Positions 1-8,548 are shown, numbered from the stretch's first letter. The stretch is DNA of 10,797 nt from Auxenochlorella pyrenoidosa (GCA_001430745.1 KQ482018.1:909284-920080); one strand, 5' to 3'. The notes: generated by a model not told the origin, from the letters alone. Numbers and translations are program-made.

Positions 1-20
1 ACACACACACACACACACAC
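1..20. repeat. (AC)n / (GT)n microsatellite at an intron 5' end
   Basis: Ten AC units on the plus strand, cut by the window edge. On the coding (minus) strand this reads GTGTGT directly after the ACG codon that ends the malic enzyme exon at 21, so the repeat supplies the splice donor GT of the next intron. Confidence 0.9.
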
Positions 21-1313
21 CGTGGGGGTGTACACAATGGGGGCCAGCTCCTCCAGGTGGTCGCACAGCACCTGCAGGAGAGCGCAGGGTGTGTGGTGTG
101 GTGTGTGAGTGTGGTGTGTGGGGGTGGGGGTGGGGGTGGGTGGGGTTGGGGGCTTTATGCACTCATGAAGCCCGGGTGCTCGTGAGCGCCAGCCCCAAGC
201 GTTAAAAGATGCGGGAGGGGCGCGGGCGACATGGAACAGGCAGGGGCACGGGCTGCGGCGGGCGCCCTGCCTTGTAGTACAGCGTCTGGTTGGAGGAGAG
301 CAGCTGGTTGAGGATGGAGTAGCGCTGCAGGTCGGTCTTGTTCTCCTCGCGCAGCTGGCACATCACGCGCTCAGCCTGCAGGAATATTGGCAGCAAGGGA
401 GGGCGGCAGGGAGGGAGTCGGGCTGCCTGGACACGCAACATTCGGGCCGGCGACGCTGCGCTTACAGCAGCAGCATGCTTTCCGCAGCCCTGCAGCTCCT
501 TGCCACGCAGAGTGGGGTGCGAAGTGGCGCAGCCAAGGGGCCAGTTGCTACAGGCACCCCAGAAGCGGGGGTTCTGCCAGCAGCGCTTTGCATGCTGCGG
601 GAGCATCCACAGGGCCGGGCGGGGCCCGCTTCCGCAGAGCAACTGCGGCAGGCCTCGGCCTGGCTGAGGTTTGCTACAGCACACAAGGGGAAGCACGCAA
701 GGAGACGCGGGCAGCCGCGGCAGCGACAGCAAGCAGCGGCGCCCTCGCCTGCAGGTCCAGGCTTTCCACCACCGGCGGCAGCAGGCCCTCCAGCCGCAGC
801 TCCTCTCGCTCCACCAGGGAGAAGTTGGTGCCCCGGTTCAGCCAGGACACCCAGATCACTGCAGGGGTGGGGGGTTGGGGGGTGGGTGGGTGGGGGGGGC
901 AGGGCGGGGCGCCTGCTGGGGCATTGCCGCTGGCGTGCGTTGGGCTTGGTTGAAGAGGGGGCCGGCAAGGCAGGGTGGGCGGCGCTGTTGGCGGTGCACC
1001 GGGGGTTGGAGCGCGAGCGGCGGCGGCGCTGCTCGTGAGTAACGCCACCGGAAGGATGATGTCACCGCGGACCGGTGGTGCGCAGGCGACGGCAGAGAGC
1101 GGGGCCGGGGGTGGCAGTCCTGCCAGGGAGGCGGCAGGCGCGCGGCCCCCCCAGCTGAGGCAGGCTGAGGCGGGCGGGGCGGCACCCACCTGGCGCCCCC
1201 GCGTGCTCCTCAAGCTCCTTGACCTCGCGCTTGCGCTGCTGCCACTGGCCGGGCAGCGCCACATCCCGGGCATGCAGGTCTTGTGCCGAGGACACACGGC
1301 TGGGGCTCTGCAT
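21..1313 (-). CDS. Malic enzyme, 5' part (four exons; continues off left edge)
   Basis: Oxidative decarboxylation of malate to pyruvate with NAD or NADP; the cofactor-binding domain is outside the window, so cofactor and compartment cannot be told. Inferred exons on the minus strand are 1313-1190, 858-749, 375-271 and 71-21; phases (1, 0, 0, 0) agree at each join. Together they encode about 130 residues. Seen: WLNRGTNFSL, then LRLEGLLPPVV (about residues 62-72), an LQRYSILNQL...NQTLYYK segment (about 94-113) and ELAPIVYTPT ending at residue 130. These match in order the N-terminal domain of eukaryotic malic enzymes (NKGTAF, LRGLLPP, NERLFYR, PIVYTPTVG). The Tyr of YTPT (about 127) is the family's catalytic Tyr. 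The family is usually 550-640 residues, so three quarters is missing. The first exon rests on an in-frame ATG at 1313 and phase fit only; it is the weakest part, and an upstream exon with a transit peptide is possible. Two of its introns use GC donors. Confidence 0.88.
72..270 (-). other. GC-AG intron in the malic enzyme gene
   Basis: The exon ends TACTACAAG at 271 and the intron begins GCAGGG at 270-265, ending CTGCAG at 72. Joining gives LYYK|VLCDHLEEL in phase 0, which aligns without gap to the family's LFYR(L/V)L(I)DN segment. No GT near 270 gives this join. The intron carries a GT-rich stretch (88-120) and G runs (120-152) on the plus strand, which are C-rich on the coding strand. Confidence 0.75.
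376..748 (-). other. GC-AG intron in the malic enzyme gene (373 bases)
   Basis: The exon ends CTGCAG at 749 and the intron starts GCGAGG at 748-743, ending at CTGCAG, 376. The join SLDLQ|AERVMCQLREE matches the family without insertion. The nearest in-phase GT would add eight residues and has a poor donor context. I see no gene in this intron; the open frames across it on either strand are compositional. Confidence 0.7.
859..1189 (-). other. GT-AG intron in the malic enzyme gene (331 bases)
   Basis: Donor GTGGGT at 1189-1184 and acceptor CTGCAG ending at 859, phase 1 (G|TG = Val). The 3' end is an extreme C-rich polypyrimidine tract, seen as six G runs on the plus strand at 864-899. Nothing else recognised inside. 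Confidence 0.65.
864..899 (+). repeat. G-run tract with quadruplex potential
   Basis: Six runs of three to eight G separated by one or two T (864-867, 869-874, 877-882, 884-886, 888-890, 892-899) fit the simple G-quadruplex pattern on the plus strand. It sits just upstream of the acceptor of a minus-strand intron, so on the transcript it is a C/A-rich polypyrimidine tract. Confidence 0.8.
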
Positions 1314-2099
1314 GGCTGTCGCCTGTGCCTCGGTGGCTGCACAAGGTGGGCAGTCCTGTGCACAGTTGCTGCTGCTGGCAGGGGTGCGCCGGCTCGGGCT
1401 GGGTGTCACTGGGGGGCGTGCTTGTGTGGCCACCACATGCAAAAGGTTTGTTTTGCTCAAAAGGTTCAGATCCACCCTACAGCAACTCCACACAGAGGAT
1501 CATTTGGGAATGTGTGTGCAAAATCCATGTGCACAAAGCAGCTGGCAGCAGGCCGGGCAGGGCAGAGTGATTGCTCACGTGTCTGGTTGGTTGACGTGAC
1601 GGGCGGCGGCGGCGGCGTCAGGGTTGGAGCGCTCGACTTACAGTGGATTTGTACCTTGGAAAGCTTGGATCGCTCAAAGCTGGCTGAGATTGCGGCTTAG
1701 TCTCCCTGCAAGCGCCAAGCGGGTCTGTGAGAAAGCTGCGACACCCAAGGCGACCACCGTGAAGGCCGACAGGCGATCGGAGGTCTGCATGTTCGTATCG
1801 AACACGTGCTTCACCCTCAAGACAATATACCGCAGAGCCTTGGAACGTGTGCACACCAGACAGCCCTGCCTGCCGAAACCCTGGCTCACCGCTCAGTGCT
1901 CCGATGGCGGGAAATCAGCGCAGAATAAAGACTCTGCCGCATAATTCGGGAGCCTAGCCGCAATCACCGTGGGACCACCATTGCAGCGCCCGCCTGGCGC
2001 CACAGCCTGGTCACAGCCACTGCTGCTGGCACCAGCACTTCATGCAGTTATGGTCTGCTCAGAGTAGACCCAGCTTTGCCATGGTCCTGAAAGAGCCGG
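1314..2099. other. Mostly non-coding stretch between malic enzyme and hydrolase
   Basis: Probably the malic enzyme 5' UTR and promoter, plus the hydrolase transcript end. The malic enzyme frame stays open from 1313 back to about 1493 but contains no further ATG. A minus-strand TGTAA lies at 1642-1638 and a short (GGC)n stretch near 1602-1616. No RNA gene or convincing exon was found; one doubtful small frame is listed separately. Confidence 0.5.
1674..1790 (-). CDS. Doubtful small ORF, 38 residues, one possible membrane span
   Basis: I do not recognise it. The frame runs from an ATG at 1790 to a stop at 1674, and most codons end in G or C. It has a hydrophobic stretch, FTVVALGVAAF (about residues 10-20), followed by a basic tail. 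A TGTAA motif lies 32 bases after the stop, at 1642-1638, which is the only contextual support. The frame is also open upstream of the ATG. It could be an exon of an unrecognised gene, part of an upstream malic enzyme exon, or chance. Confidence 0.15.
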   Translation of the reverse strand: MQTSDRLSAFTVVALGVAAFSQTRLALAGRLSRNLSQL

Positions 2100-2104
2100 T
2101 TACA
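2100..2104 (-). terminator. Probable polyadenylation signal TGTAA of the hydrolase
   Basis: TGTAA on the minus strand, 68 bases beyond the hydrolase stop at 2173. TGTAA is the usual green-algal polyadenylation motif. The plus-strand complement TTACA does not occur anywhere between here and the F-box/LRR stop at 3578. Confidence 0.5.
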
Positions 2105-2172
2105 GCTTATTTGACTGCCATAGGGGATGGATATCATACACGTTAGAAGGCCTGCTGGCAGCAAGAGCGCAG

Positions 2173-3455
2173 CTAGCTCTGCTTTGCACCGCCATCGCTG
2201 CAGCCGCGGCCGAGCACCGCCGCCATGACCTCCCCGCCCCGCCGTGCCGAGATGGTGAGGTGTCCCTCACCAGGCAGCAGCCGCAGCTCTGCTCCAGGAA
2301 TGCGTGCCGCGTACCACTCGGCATGACAGGCAGGCACACAGCCGTCAGCGTCTCCGTGCCAGATGACAGTTCTGCAGGGCAGGGCAAGAGGAAGGGAAGA
2401 GCACTTGACAGCACGCCTCGGTCAGTCAACATAACTTTTCTGGTCAGGACCGCAGGACGCTGCCAGCTTGCTTTCGAAATATCCCGCCGTTGGGGGAGCT
2501 CTTGCTCGCCACCTGCCCGCGATGCCAGCCCCCCTTGCCAGCAGGCCAGGCACCGCACCTGCAGCGGATGGCAGACACATCGATGCTCGCCGGCCAGGGC
2601 TTGCCCAGCGCGCCGTAGTCCTGCAGCGGGCCGCGCACCCCCTGCTCGTAGGCTCCCGTCAGGAAGCGCACAACCTGCTGCCCCAGCTCTGGCCGCTCGG
2701 CAAACAGCGCCGTGTCGGCGGGGCCTAGCTCTCCGCCCGCGCCGCCCGCCACCTTGGCGGGCTTGCTCTGCAGGGGGCGGGGGCGAGTTCTGGAAATCGT
2801 TATGAATGTTTTGCTGTGCGCATCCCTTCAGACCACTCTAATTGAAGCTGCCCGCGTGAGTCGCCTCTCAACTGCATGCGCATCAAGCTGCACCAGCCCT
2901 CACCCGCACGAGCCACCGTGCAGCGCGGTGCATCAGCCAGCCGAGGGCGCCCAGGCCGCGCCGCCGCGTGCATATGATTGACCACCGGTCGAAACCGGCC
3001 AAAGTGGCGACGCTAAGGGCACCATCTCCTGCCAGCGGCCCTAGGGCAGCAATTAGATGGAGCTGGTCGACGCGAGTGGGCCCCAGCAGCGCCGCGGCGG
3101 CCGCAGCGTAGGGGCCGCCGCCGCTCTCGCCTGCAACTGCCACCGGGCCCAGATGCAGGCCGTCCAGGAGGCTGCCCAGGTCGGCGGCAAAGGACTGCAG
3201 GCTCAGACGCGTGCCAGCCAGCGGGGCAGAGGAGCCGCCCATGCCGGGCCTGTCCACCGCCAGCAGAGCGACTCCTTCAGCGGCTGCCTGCTGGTGCAGC
3301 GGGGCCGCTTCACTAGCGCTGCTGGGAACGCCATGCAGGAACAGCAGCACTGTTCGTGCAGCCTTCAGGGGAGCGCCGAAGCAGAGGTAGGCCAGTTTCC
3401 GCCCGTCTGGGAGGGTGTGGAACTGCCGCGGCGGACTCGGAAGTGAGGAGGACAT
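2173..3455 (-). CDS. Alpha/beta hydrolase fold protein (three exons, 319 residues)
   Basis: Serine hydrolase of unknown substrate, resembling plant alpha/beta-hydrolase superfamily proteins with an N-terminal LPDGRKLAY motif. Exons are 3455-2904, 2767-2559 and 2371-2173; introns of 136 and 187 bases have GT donors and CTGCAG acceptors, phases 0 and 2. Seen: LPDGRKLAYLCFG (15-27), oxyanion region LHGVPSS (40-46), VDRPGMGGS (68-76), nucleophile elbow GESGGG with Ser111, acid motif HGDADGCVP with Asp263, and GEGH with His291. The triad is therefore complete and the length is normal. Residues about 144-170, in the cap region, are atypical, but I found no intron there. No clear targeting signal is visible. 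The start was chosen at the ATG that places LPDGRKL near the N-terminus; the frame is open further upstream, across the end of the F-box/LRR gene. An esterase, epoxide hydrolase or similar activity cannot be told apart. Confidence 0.9.
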
Positions 3456-3577
3456 GATGCCTCGAGAATAACGAACGCAGAACTGCACGCGCTGGCGCGG
3501 CCTGCGTGAAGTATCCTGTGGTGACAGCTGGCGACGCTCGCTCACATCCCCCTCCCATCTGCACCGGCGGGAGCTTG
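3456..3577 (-). other. 122-base gap between F-box/LRR stop and hydrolase start
   Basis: This short stretch would have to hold the 3' UTR of one gene and the promoter and 5' UTR of the next. It contains no TGTAA on the minus strand and no TATA-like box. The hydrolase reading frame is open through it. Confidence 0.6.
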
Positions 3578-5559
3578 TTATGCTGGGCAGCTCCTCATGG
3601 CCAAAAATGCTACAGAGACAGATGCATGACCGTCGCACAGGACCGTCGGCTGGGCCAAATGAAGGCATTTGCACAAACAACAGACACAAGAAAGTGCTTG
3701 CACTTGCAGTTGGTATGGACGCAGGCAGTAGAAATCAGGACGCAGGCTGTGCAGGTGCATCGGGTGAGTGAGGGAAGCAAGGAACAGCGTGAAGGTCAGG
3801 GCAAGCTGAAAACGCTCACATTGGGGGTGCCTACAAATGCACCGTATGCTAAGCGGGCGTCGCTGCCGCTGCTCCCACAGTGCCGGCTGCTCGGCAGCAA
3901 AGGCTGCTGCTGCCTGCTCCAGCAACCCCCGGGCATCTTCCAGCTCCTTGCCTGCATAGCTCACAGGCGCACGCAGGACCACCACAGAGACAGAGGGATG
4001 CCCAAGCGCCAGCGAGAGGGATTCGCGCCAGTGGGATGCCGGACGATCCAAGCAGCCAGGCAGCAGCAGGACGCGCAGCCGGGTGGCATGCGCCAGCAAG
4101 GCGGTCCTGCTGGCAGAAACCAGCGGAGCGTCGGCGCAAAGCTCCTCCAGAAGCGCCATCCAGGGGCCCTCTGGCAGGTGGGAGCCAGCTGGCAGGCATC
4201 CCATGAGGCAGAGTCGCGTCAGGCAGCAGAGGCTGGAGAGAGACGCAGGCAGGCCGGCACGCTCTGCCATATCGCCGCCGGCGAAGGTCAGGTCGAGTTC
4301 TCGCAGCTGAGTCAGCTGCGGCACAGCACGCCGCAGGGACAGCACGCTGCCATCCGCATCGGGCACTCCCGCAGACAGCCGTGTCAGGGTGTGCAGGCCT
4401 GACAGGCAGGCTGGCAGAGCGGGGCAGTTGCGCAGTTCCAGCCCCTGCAGGGCTGTCAACTGGCAAAGCTGGCTGGCAGCTTCAGCGGAAAGGTCGAGCG
4501 GCACTATCGGCAGGCTCAAAGTGCTGCCCACCCAGAGGTGGCACAGCGCTGGCAACACTGCAATCTGCAGGGGGGTCAGAGAAAGGAGGGCGGCATTAGC
4601 GGAGGTGAAGACTGCCAACTGGCAGCCCGTATTCACTGGAGAGCGAGGATACTTCTACGTAGGGTGGAGGCTTGGCAGAAACATGCAGCCAGCAACAGGG
4701 TGGAGAGGCAGCAAGGTGCGCCTACTGTGTGTGAGCCCACAGGCGCGGCTCCGTCACCTTTGCCAGGAGCCCTGGGCCGCCGCAGGTCGCCAGCTCGAGG
4801 CGCTTGAGGGAGGGCGGCATGCGCGTTGGGCCTGACACAACCACAGACTGCAGGCCCAGGCTGGACAGCCGGCCGAGCAGGTGCAGGGGCGCATCCAGGG
4901 AGATCATGCTCGCTCCCGTGTGCCAGTTGATGCGAAGGTGCTCAAGGCTGCGCAGGGCTGTAATCCAGGGGTCAACAGGCAGGGCTGCCTCCAGGCGCAG
5001 TGCTCGCAGGCTGCCTGAGGCGCCGCAGGCCGCCAGGGCGGCAATCAAGGCTGCAGTAGCCCGCAGCTGCGAGCCCCCCGGGTGCGCTGTCAGCGGCTCG
5101 TCCAGCCCCGCAAAGGAGAGCTTGAGCTCCCGGATGTGCGGCGCGCTGCGGCGCAGCACCCAGGCAGAGAAGCTCAGCAGGCGCTGCAGGCCGCCGGGCT
5201 GCCCCAGGCTGGCGCTGAAGGTCAGGCGGCTGGCTGTGCTTGGCAGCATTGCTGGGCCATCCACCAACTGCGCCCAGCGCCGGCAAACCAGGGGAGGACT
5301 GCGGTGCCTGCACGGAATTTGAGAGTGCACAGTCGCTAATCGGGTTCATCCAAGGGGCTGATCCAAGGGGCGGCGGCAGGCAGGCGGGGGTGTTCCCAGC
5401 CTGCCAGCACGCAGCCTTGACGCCTGGCACCGGCCTCGTTCTGGCAGTTGCCAACCTCGCAGCCCTGTCTGACCTCTCTGCTGGGCCCAGGAAGGTGAGG
5501 CAGTGCGCCAGCAGCTCCTCTGGCAGGGCGGAGATGGAGAGAGCTCGGGCTGCCTCCAT
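3578..5559 (-). CDS. F-box and leucine-rich-repeat protein (three exons, about 540 residues)
   Basis: Likely substrate adaptor of an SCF ubiquitin ligase; the target is unknown. Exons are 5559-5474, 5307-4758 and 4564-3578; introns of 166 and 193 bases, phases 2 and 0. The F-box is split: ALPEELLAHCLTFLGPAE (11-28) in exon 1 and PPLVCRRWAQL in exon 2. Repeats with the L..L.L pattern follow: IRELKLSFAGLD, SLRALRLEAALP, SLEHLRINWHTG and SLKRLELATCGG in exon 2, then LQGLELRNCPALP and LRELDLTFAGGD in exon 3. Intron 2 ends with a clear CTGAC branch-like site and a CCCCCCTGCAG acceptor. After the repeats comes a charged helix ending in LWEQRQRR; the last 75 or so residues are Cys-rich and low-complexity, so the true 3' end could be earlier or spliced. 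Two acceptors 9 bases apart exist for exon 2 (5307 or 5298); the longer form fits F-box spacing better. Same strand as the hydrolase below it. Confidence 0.75.
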
Positions 5560-6214
5560 GCTTGCTGGAAGTGCGAACAGAATCGATTTGTCAAGACAAT
5601 GGACGCGGGGGAGACAAGCAGCAACTCTTGAGAGTAGCAGCGGCAGCGCAGCAGGCAAACCATGTAGCGCCGTTCGCCAGGCTCTTCTCTCCACATTGTT
5701 TGCCATTGCAGAAACCGCGCTTACAGTCACCACCAAATGTGGTAAGTCGGGCGCTGTGCCAGGGCGCCGGCGGGAGAGGGGTACAGGCACGCGTGTATGA
5801 TACAGGCAGCACAGGCATGCAGTGCGATGATGCAATTGGTGGGCTTGGGGTCAAGGTTGGCTCCACTTCTGCAGAGCAGATGCAATGCAACACATCAACA
5901 GGATGGGTGACCCGCAGGAAATCAGGTGCAGGAGGAAGTGCTGTGATCAGTGGATGGGCAAGGCTGTTTGGAAGGTTGGTCGTGGGAAACAAAAGGCTGC
6001 CACAGCCAGCAAGTGAGCAGGCCGGCATCAGCCTGCCCACGTGCCGGCGTGCTCAGAACGAACAAGGCAGCGCAATGGGCGCCGCTCAGCAAAAGAAGTG
6101 ACAAGTTCATGATGGTCTGAAAGGTGGGAAAGTTTGGAGGGGTTGGTTTAGTGTTCTGTTGCCGAAGCAAGCCAGGCATGCTGGCGTAGCTGCCTAACAA
6201 CTGGCTGCTTCCTG
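5560..6214. other. Intergenic or UTR stretch between the two F-box genes
   Basis: I see no convincing exon. It probably carries the 3' UTR of the gene ending at 6215, a minus-strand TGTAA at 5725-5721, and the 5' UTR and promoter of the F-box/LRR gene starting at 5559. Open frames on both strands (for example plus 5562-6101 and minus 5922-6218) lack any recognisable domain. Confidence 0.5.
5721..5725 (-). terminator. Possible polyadenylation signal TGTAA of the F-box gene at 6215-8548
   Basis: TGTAA on the minus strand, 490 bases after the stop at 6215 and about 160 bases before the next gene's ATG at 5559. It is the only such motif between the two genes. It would imply a long 3' UTR, which is not rare in green algae. 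Confidence 0.35.
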
Positions 6215-6516
6215 TCAAGCTGTGCTAGAATGTGGCTCCGCTGCTGCACCCGGCAGTTCAGCGAGCTCCACTGGCCAGCCCTCAGCTGCAGCTGCTGCGG
6301 CTGCCGGCCCCAGCTGCATGGCGATGGGCTCGACTGGCGGTGCAGCGGGGCCCCCTGCCGCAGCATCCTCTGCTGCTGCCCCGGCGGCGCCTGCTGCACC
6401 TGCCGCCTGTGCAGCACCCACGGCTGCGGCAGCTGCTGCCATTGCGGCGGCGCCCTCCCCTGCCGGCAGCAGCAGTGCCTCCTCCTCTTCCTCCAGCTCA
6501 GCAGCCAGGTCCAGAT
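6215..6516 (-). other. Low-complexity Ala-rich coding exon
   Basis: Last exon of the plant-type F-box gene. It starts DLAAELEEEEE and then runs as an Ala/Gly/Pro-rich sequence to a TGA at 6217-6215. Its phase joins perfectly to the preceding acidic exon (CTA G|AT = Leu-Asp). The GC-rich GCN codon repeats make open frames on other strands and frames here. Confidence 0.7.
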
Positions 6517-8548
6517 CTGCATGCGTGAGCTTTGTGTGGAGTGCTCAGCAGTGCTCAGCCCGCTCTGGCCAGCCTGCGCATACGCCACACCTCCTGGGAC
6601 AAAAACCCGCGAGTGCTTCCCAATCGTAATCGCAACACATAGCACAGCACAGCACAGCAGGCCCCACCTAGGTCTGCCTCCTCCTCGTCGCTCCAGTCCT
6701 CCTCGGCAGCCTCCTCAGCGAGCGCCTGCAGCGCCGCAGGCGCAGGCGGGCTGGGTGCCCCGTGCCGCCGCCACTCCTCCCGCTCGGCCTCTGTGAGCCG
6801 CCGCAGGCCGCCGACATAGCTGCGCGGCAGCAGGGGGGGTGGGGGGGGTGAGGGGCGGTGGGGGTGGGGTGGGGGGGCCCCGGGGCAGGGCGGGGTTGTG
6901 CGCGGGTGGGACAGGCGCTGTCTTGGGCAATGCATGGCCACATGTTGTCACCAGGCAGGACTCACAGGCACGGTCGCAAGATGCCCAGCAGGACAGGCAG
7001 GCGACGGCAGGGCGGTTCTTGCTCACCCGAAGGACCAGTCCCCGTTGACCACCGCCTCGGCGCCCGGCTTGATGGGCGCGCGCACGCGGTGCCACACGCT
7101 GCTGCGAGGGTACTGCCTGCAGGCGGGGCGCATGGATTATTCAATCAATCAATCGATAAAGCAACCAATAAGGTATTGAAATATGGAGTCTCTGTATGGA
7201 TGCTGCGGGCAGTCAGCGGCCGCGGCGCTGCGGCCCCCCTGCAGCGGGCATCGGCCGGCCCAGCCGGGGTCGCCCACCTGAAGAGCAGCACCACTCGGTT
7301 GCCCCGCACGCTCTGCACCGTGCCAAACCACCAGCCGTACGGGTGGCAGCGCCGCCCCTTCCACTGCACCTCCACCTCTTCTCCTACGGTCAGCCCCGCC
7401 GCGGATGCCGCGCCCCTGCAAGCGGAAGCTCGCCGCGACTTTGTCAAGACGGCAGCGGCTGGATTTAGCAAGGCAGGCAGGGGGAACACACACAGCGGCA
7501 GCAGGCCTGTCTACCCTGGCTGCATGCATCCGACAAGGTTGTTGCACAGAGCACGGGGCGCGTGGAGCAAGCGCGTAAGGGCTGGGCTGCAGCACAGCCA
7601 GGCTGCATCGTGCTCGCACTCGGCTCACCCGTCGCCGCCATACACTGCGTGCGGGCTGCTGCTGCGCGGCGGCAGGCGCAGCCGCGTGGCCGCCACACCA
7701 GCCTCTTCCACAGCCTTCATCCCCCCCATCGGCAGGTAACGGGCCGAGAAGAGCACCTGCTGCTGCTGCTGCTGGTGAGCAAGCCCGGCGTGGGGTGCAG
7801 CGCTGGCCGCACCATCCGCCGCAGGAGCGCCCCCCGCGCTGCCCTGGCTGCAGCCGCTACTGCACCTGCCGCTGGCCCCTTCGCCGCCGCCGCGCAGCAG
7901 GGCGCGGGCGCTTCCAGGCGAGAGCCACACGACGGCGTCATATGCCGACAGCAGAAAGTCTTCGGCCTCATTCTCCGGCTCCCGGTTGTACACCTGCGCC
8001 TGGAGGGTGGCGCCGCCGACGAGGGCCCGCAGGCGCAGGCGCCATGCCCCCGCCCACCAGTCAGGCTGCGCCCGCTCCAACAGCGCGGCCGCATGCGGAA
8101 GCTGGGCTTGGACGAGGCTGCGCCACAGAGCGTCCTCGCCCGCCAGTGAGGCCAGCCGTTTGGAACAGCAGGCGACTGTAAGAGGGGAAGGCAGGCGAGG
8201 GCCTGAGGCTGGGAGCGAAGTGCCACAAGGCACAGCTCAGGGGGTGACGAGCGAGGGCGCCGGCGCAGGCAGCGGCGACTGTGACTGTTGGTTAGCCAGA
8301 CCCCTGTCGGCTGGGATCTGAGCCTTACACTGCACCAAGCCTCAAAAGAGGGAGTGCTGGGAGAACAACAGGTCGTGAACAACGCACCGACAGCCCGTGG
8401 GTTCGCCCAAGAACCTCCCCTTGCCTGCCGCTATCGCTTGCCCCTCGAGCATTCTCAGCACATGGCGCAGAATGTCCTCTGGGAGCGTCGTCAGACGCAG
8501 GCTAGGCGCCCACCGTTCACCCGCCCCTTCTCCCACAGGCTCGATCAT
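6215..8548 (-). CDS. Plant-type F-box protein with C-terminal PYGWW domain and Ala-rich tail (six exons, 450 residues)
   Basis: Likely SCF adaptor resembling the plant F-box family of Arabidopsis At2g26850, whose C-terminal domain has ELQWR...PYGWW...VVLEFNQY...GGIRK. Exons are 8548-8425, 8175-7629, 7415-7278, 7116-7027, 6819-6668 and 6516-6215; all phases agree (1, 2, 2, 2, 1). Seen: F-box LPEDILRHVLRML...ACCSKRLASLAGEDALWRSL (22-62); AYDAVVWLS (120-128); a six-Gln run (176-181); FSARYLPMGG (184-193); EVEVQWKG...PYGWWFGTV (237-257); VVLLFRQYPRSSVWHRV (265-281); GYVGGLRRLTEAE (300-312). After an acidic stretch (DEEEAD, EEEEE) comes a tail of about 100 residues, mostly Ala, with no family match known to me. 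An ATG at 8662 in the same frame would add 38 residues; 8548 was chosen as the closer start. Intron 1 has a GC donor. Transcribed divergently from the peptidase gene. Confidence 0.85.
6833..6877 (+). repeat. G-run tract with quadruplex potential in an intron
   Basis: Runs of four to eight G separated by T, TGA or CGGT on the plus strand. It lies just before the acceptor (6820) of the fourth intron of the minus-strand F-box gene, where the transcript carries C runs as polypyrimidine tract. Confidence 0.8.
7757..7774 (-). repeat. (CAG)6 coding repeat
   Basis: Six perfect CAG codons on the minus strand encode a six-Gln run at about residues 176-181 of the F-box protein, in a linker between two conserved blocks. 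Confidence 0.9.
8176..8424 (-). other. GC-AG intron inside the F-box
   Basis: Donor CAG|GCAAGG with GC at 8424-8423; acceptor CTCTTACAG ending at 8176; phase 1. The join (MLEGQAIAA|V|ACCSKRL) gives exactly the F-box spacing between the LPEDIL helix and the CxxRL motif. The GCAAG context is the strong form of GC donor. Confidence 0.75.

Noticed and set aside
1..20. Telomere-like or satellite edge
   Set aside because: It is a plain dinucleotide repeat next to a coding exon, not a telomeric unit.
387..1042. Overlapping plus-strand frames opposite the malic enzyme
   Set aside because: Low-complexity antisense frames with no domain; the malic enzyme exons on the other strand match a well-known family.
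3020..3030. TTAG as an acceptor for an intron in the hydrolase cap region
   Set aside because: It lacks a pyrimidine tract and a workable donor upstream; removing sequence there would break the conserved LGPLAG segment.
3506..4402. Plus-strand open frame of 298 codons
   Set aside because: Antisense of the leucine-rich-repeat exon; Gln/Arg/Ala-rich composition and no recognisable motif.
4804..5835. Plus and minus open frames running through the F-box/LRR first intron
   Set aside because: They read through splice sites or lie antisense to exon 2; the spliced minus-strand model explains the conserved segments.
6222..6796. Plus-strand Ala/Cys/Leu-rich frames
   Set aside because: Shadows of the Ala-rich last exon and acidic exon of the F-box gene in other frames.
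7137..7156. Short CAAT-type repeat near a minus-strand acceptor
   Set aside because: Only about three units inside an intron, with no matching element and no sign of a mobile element.
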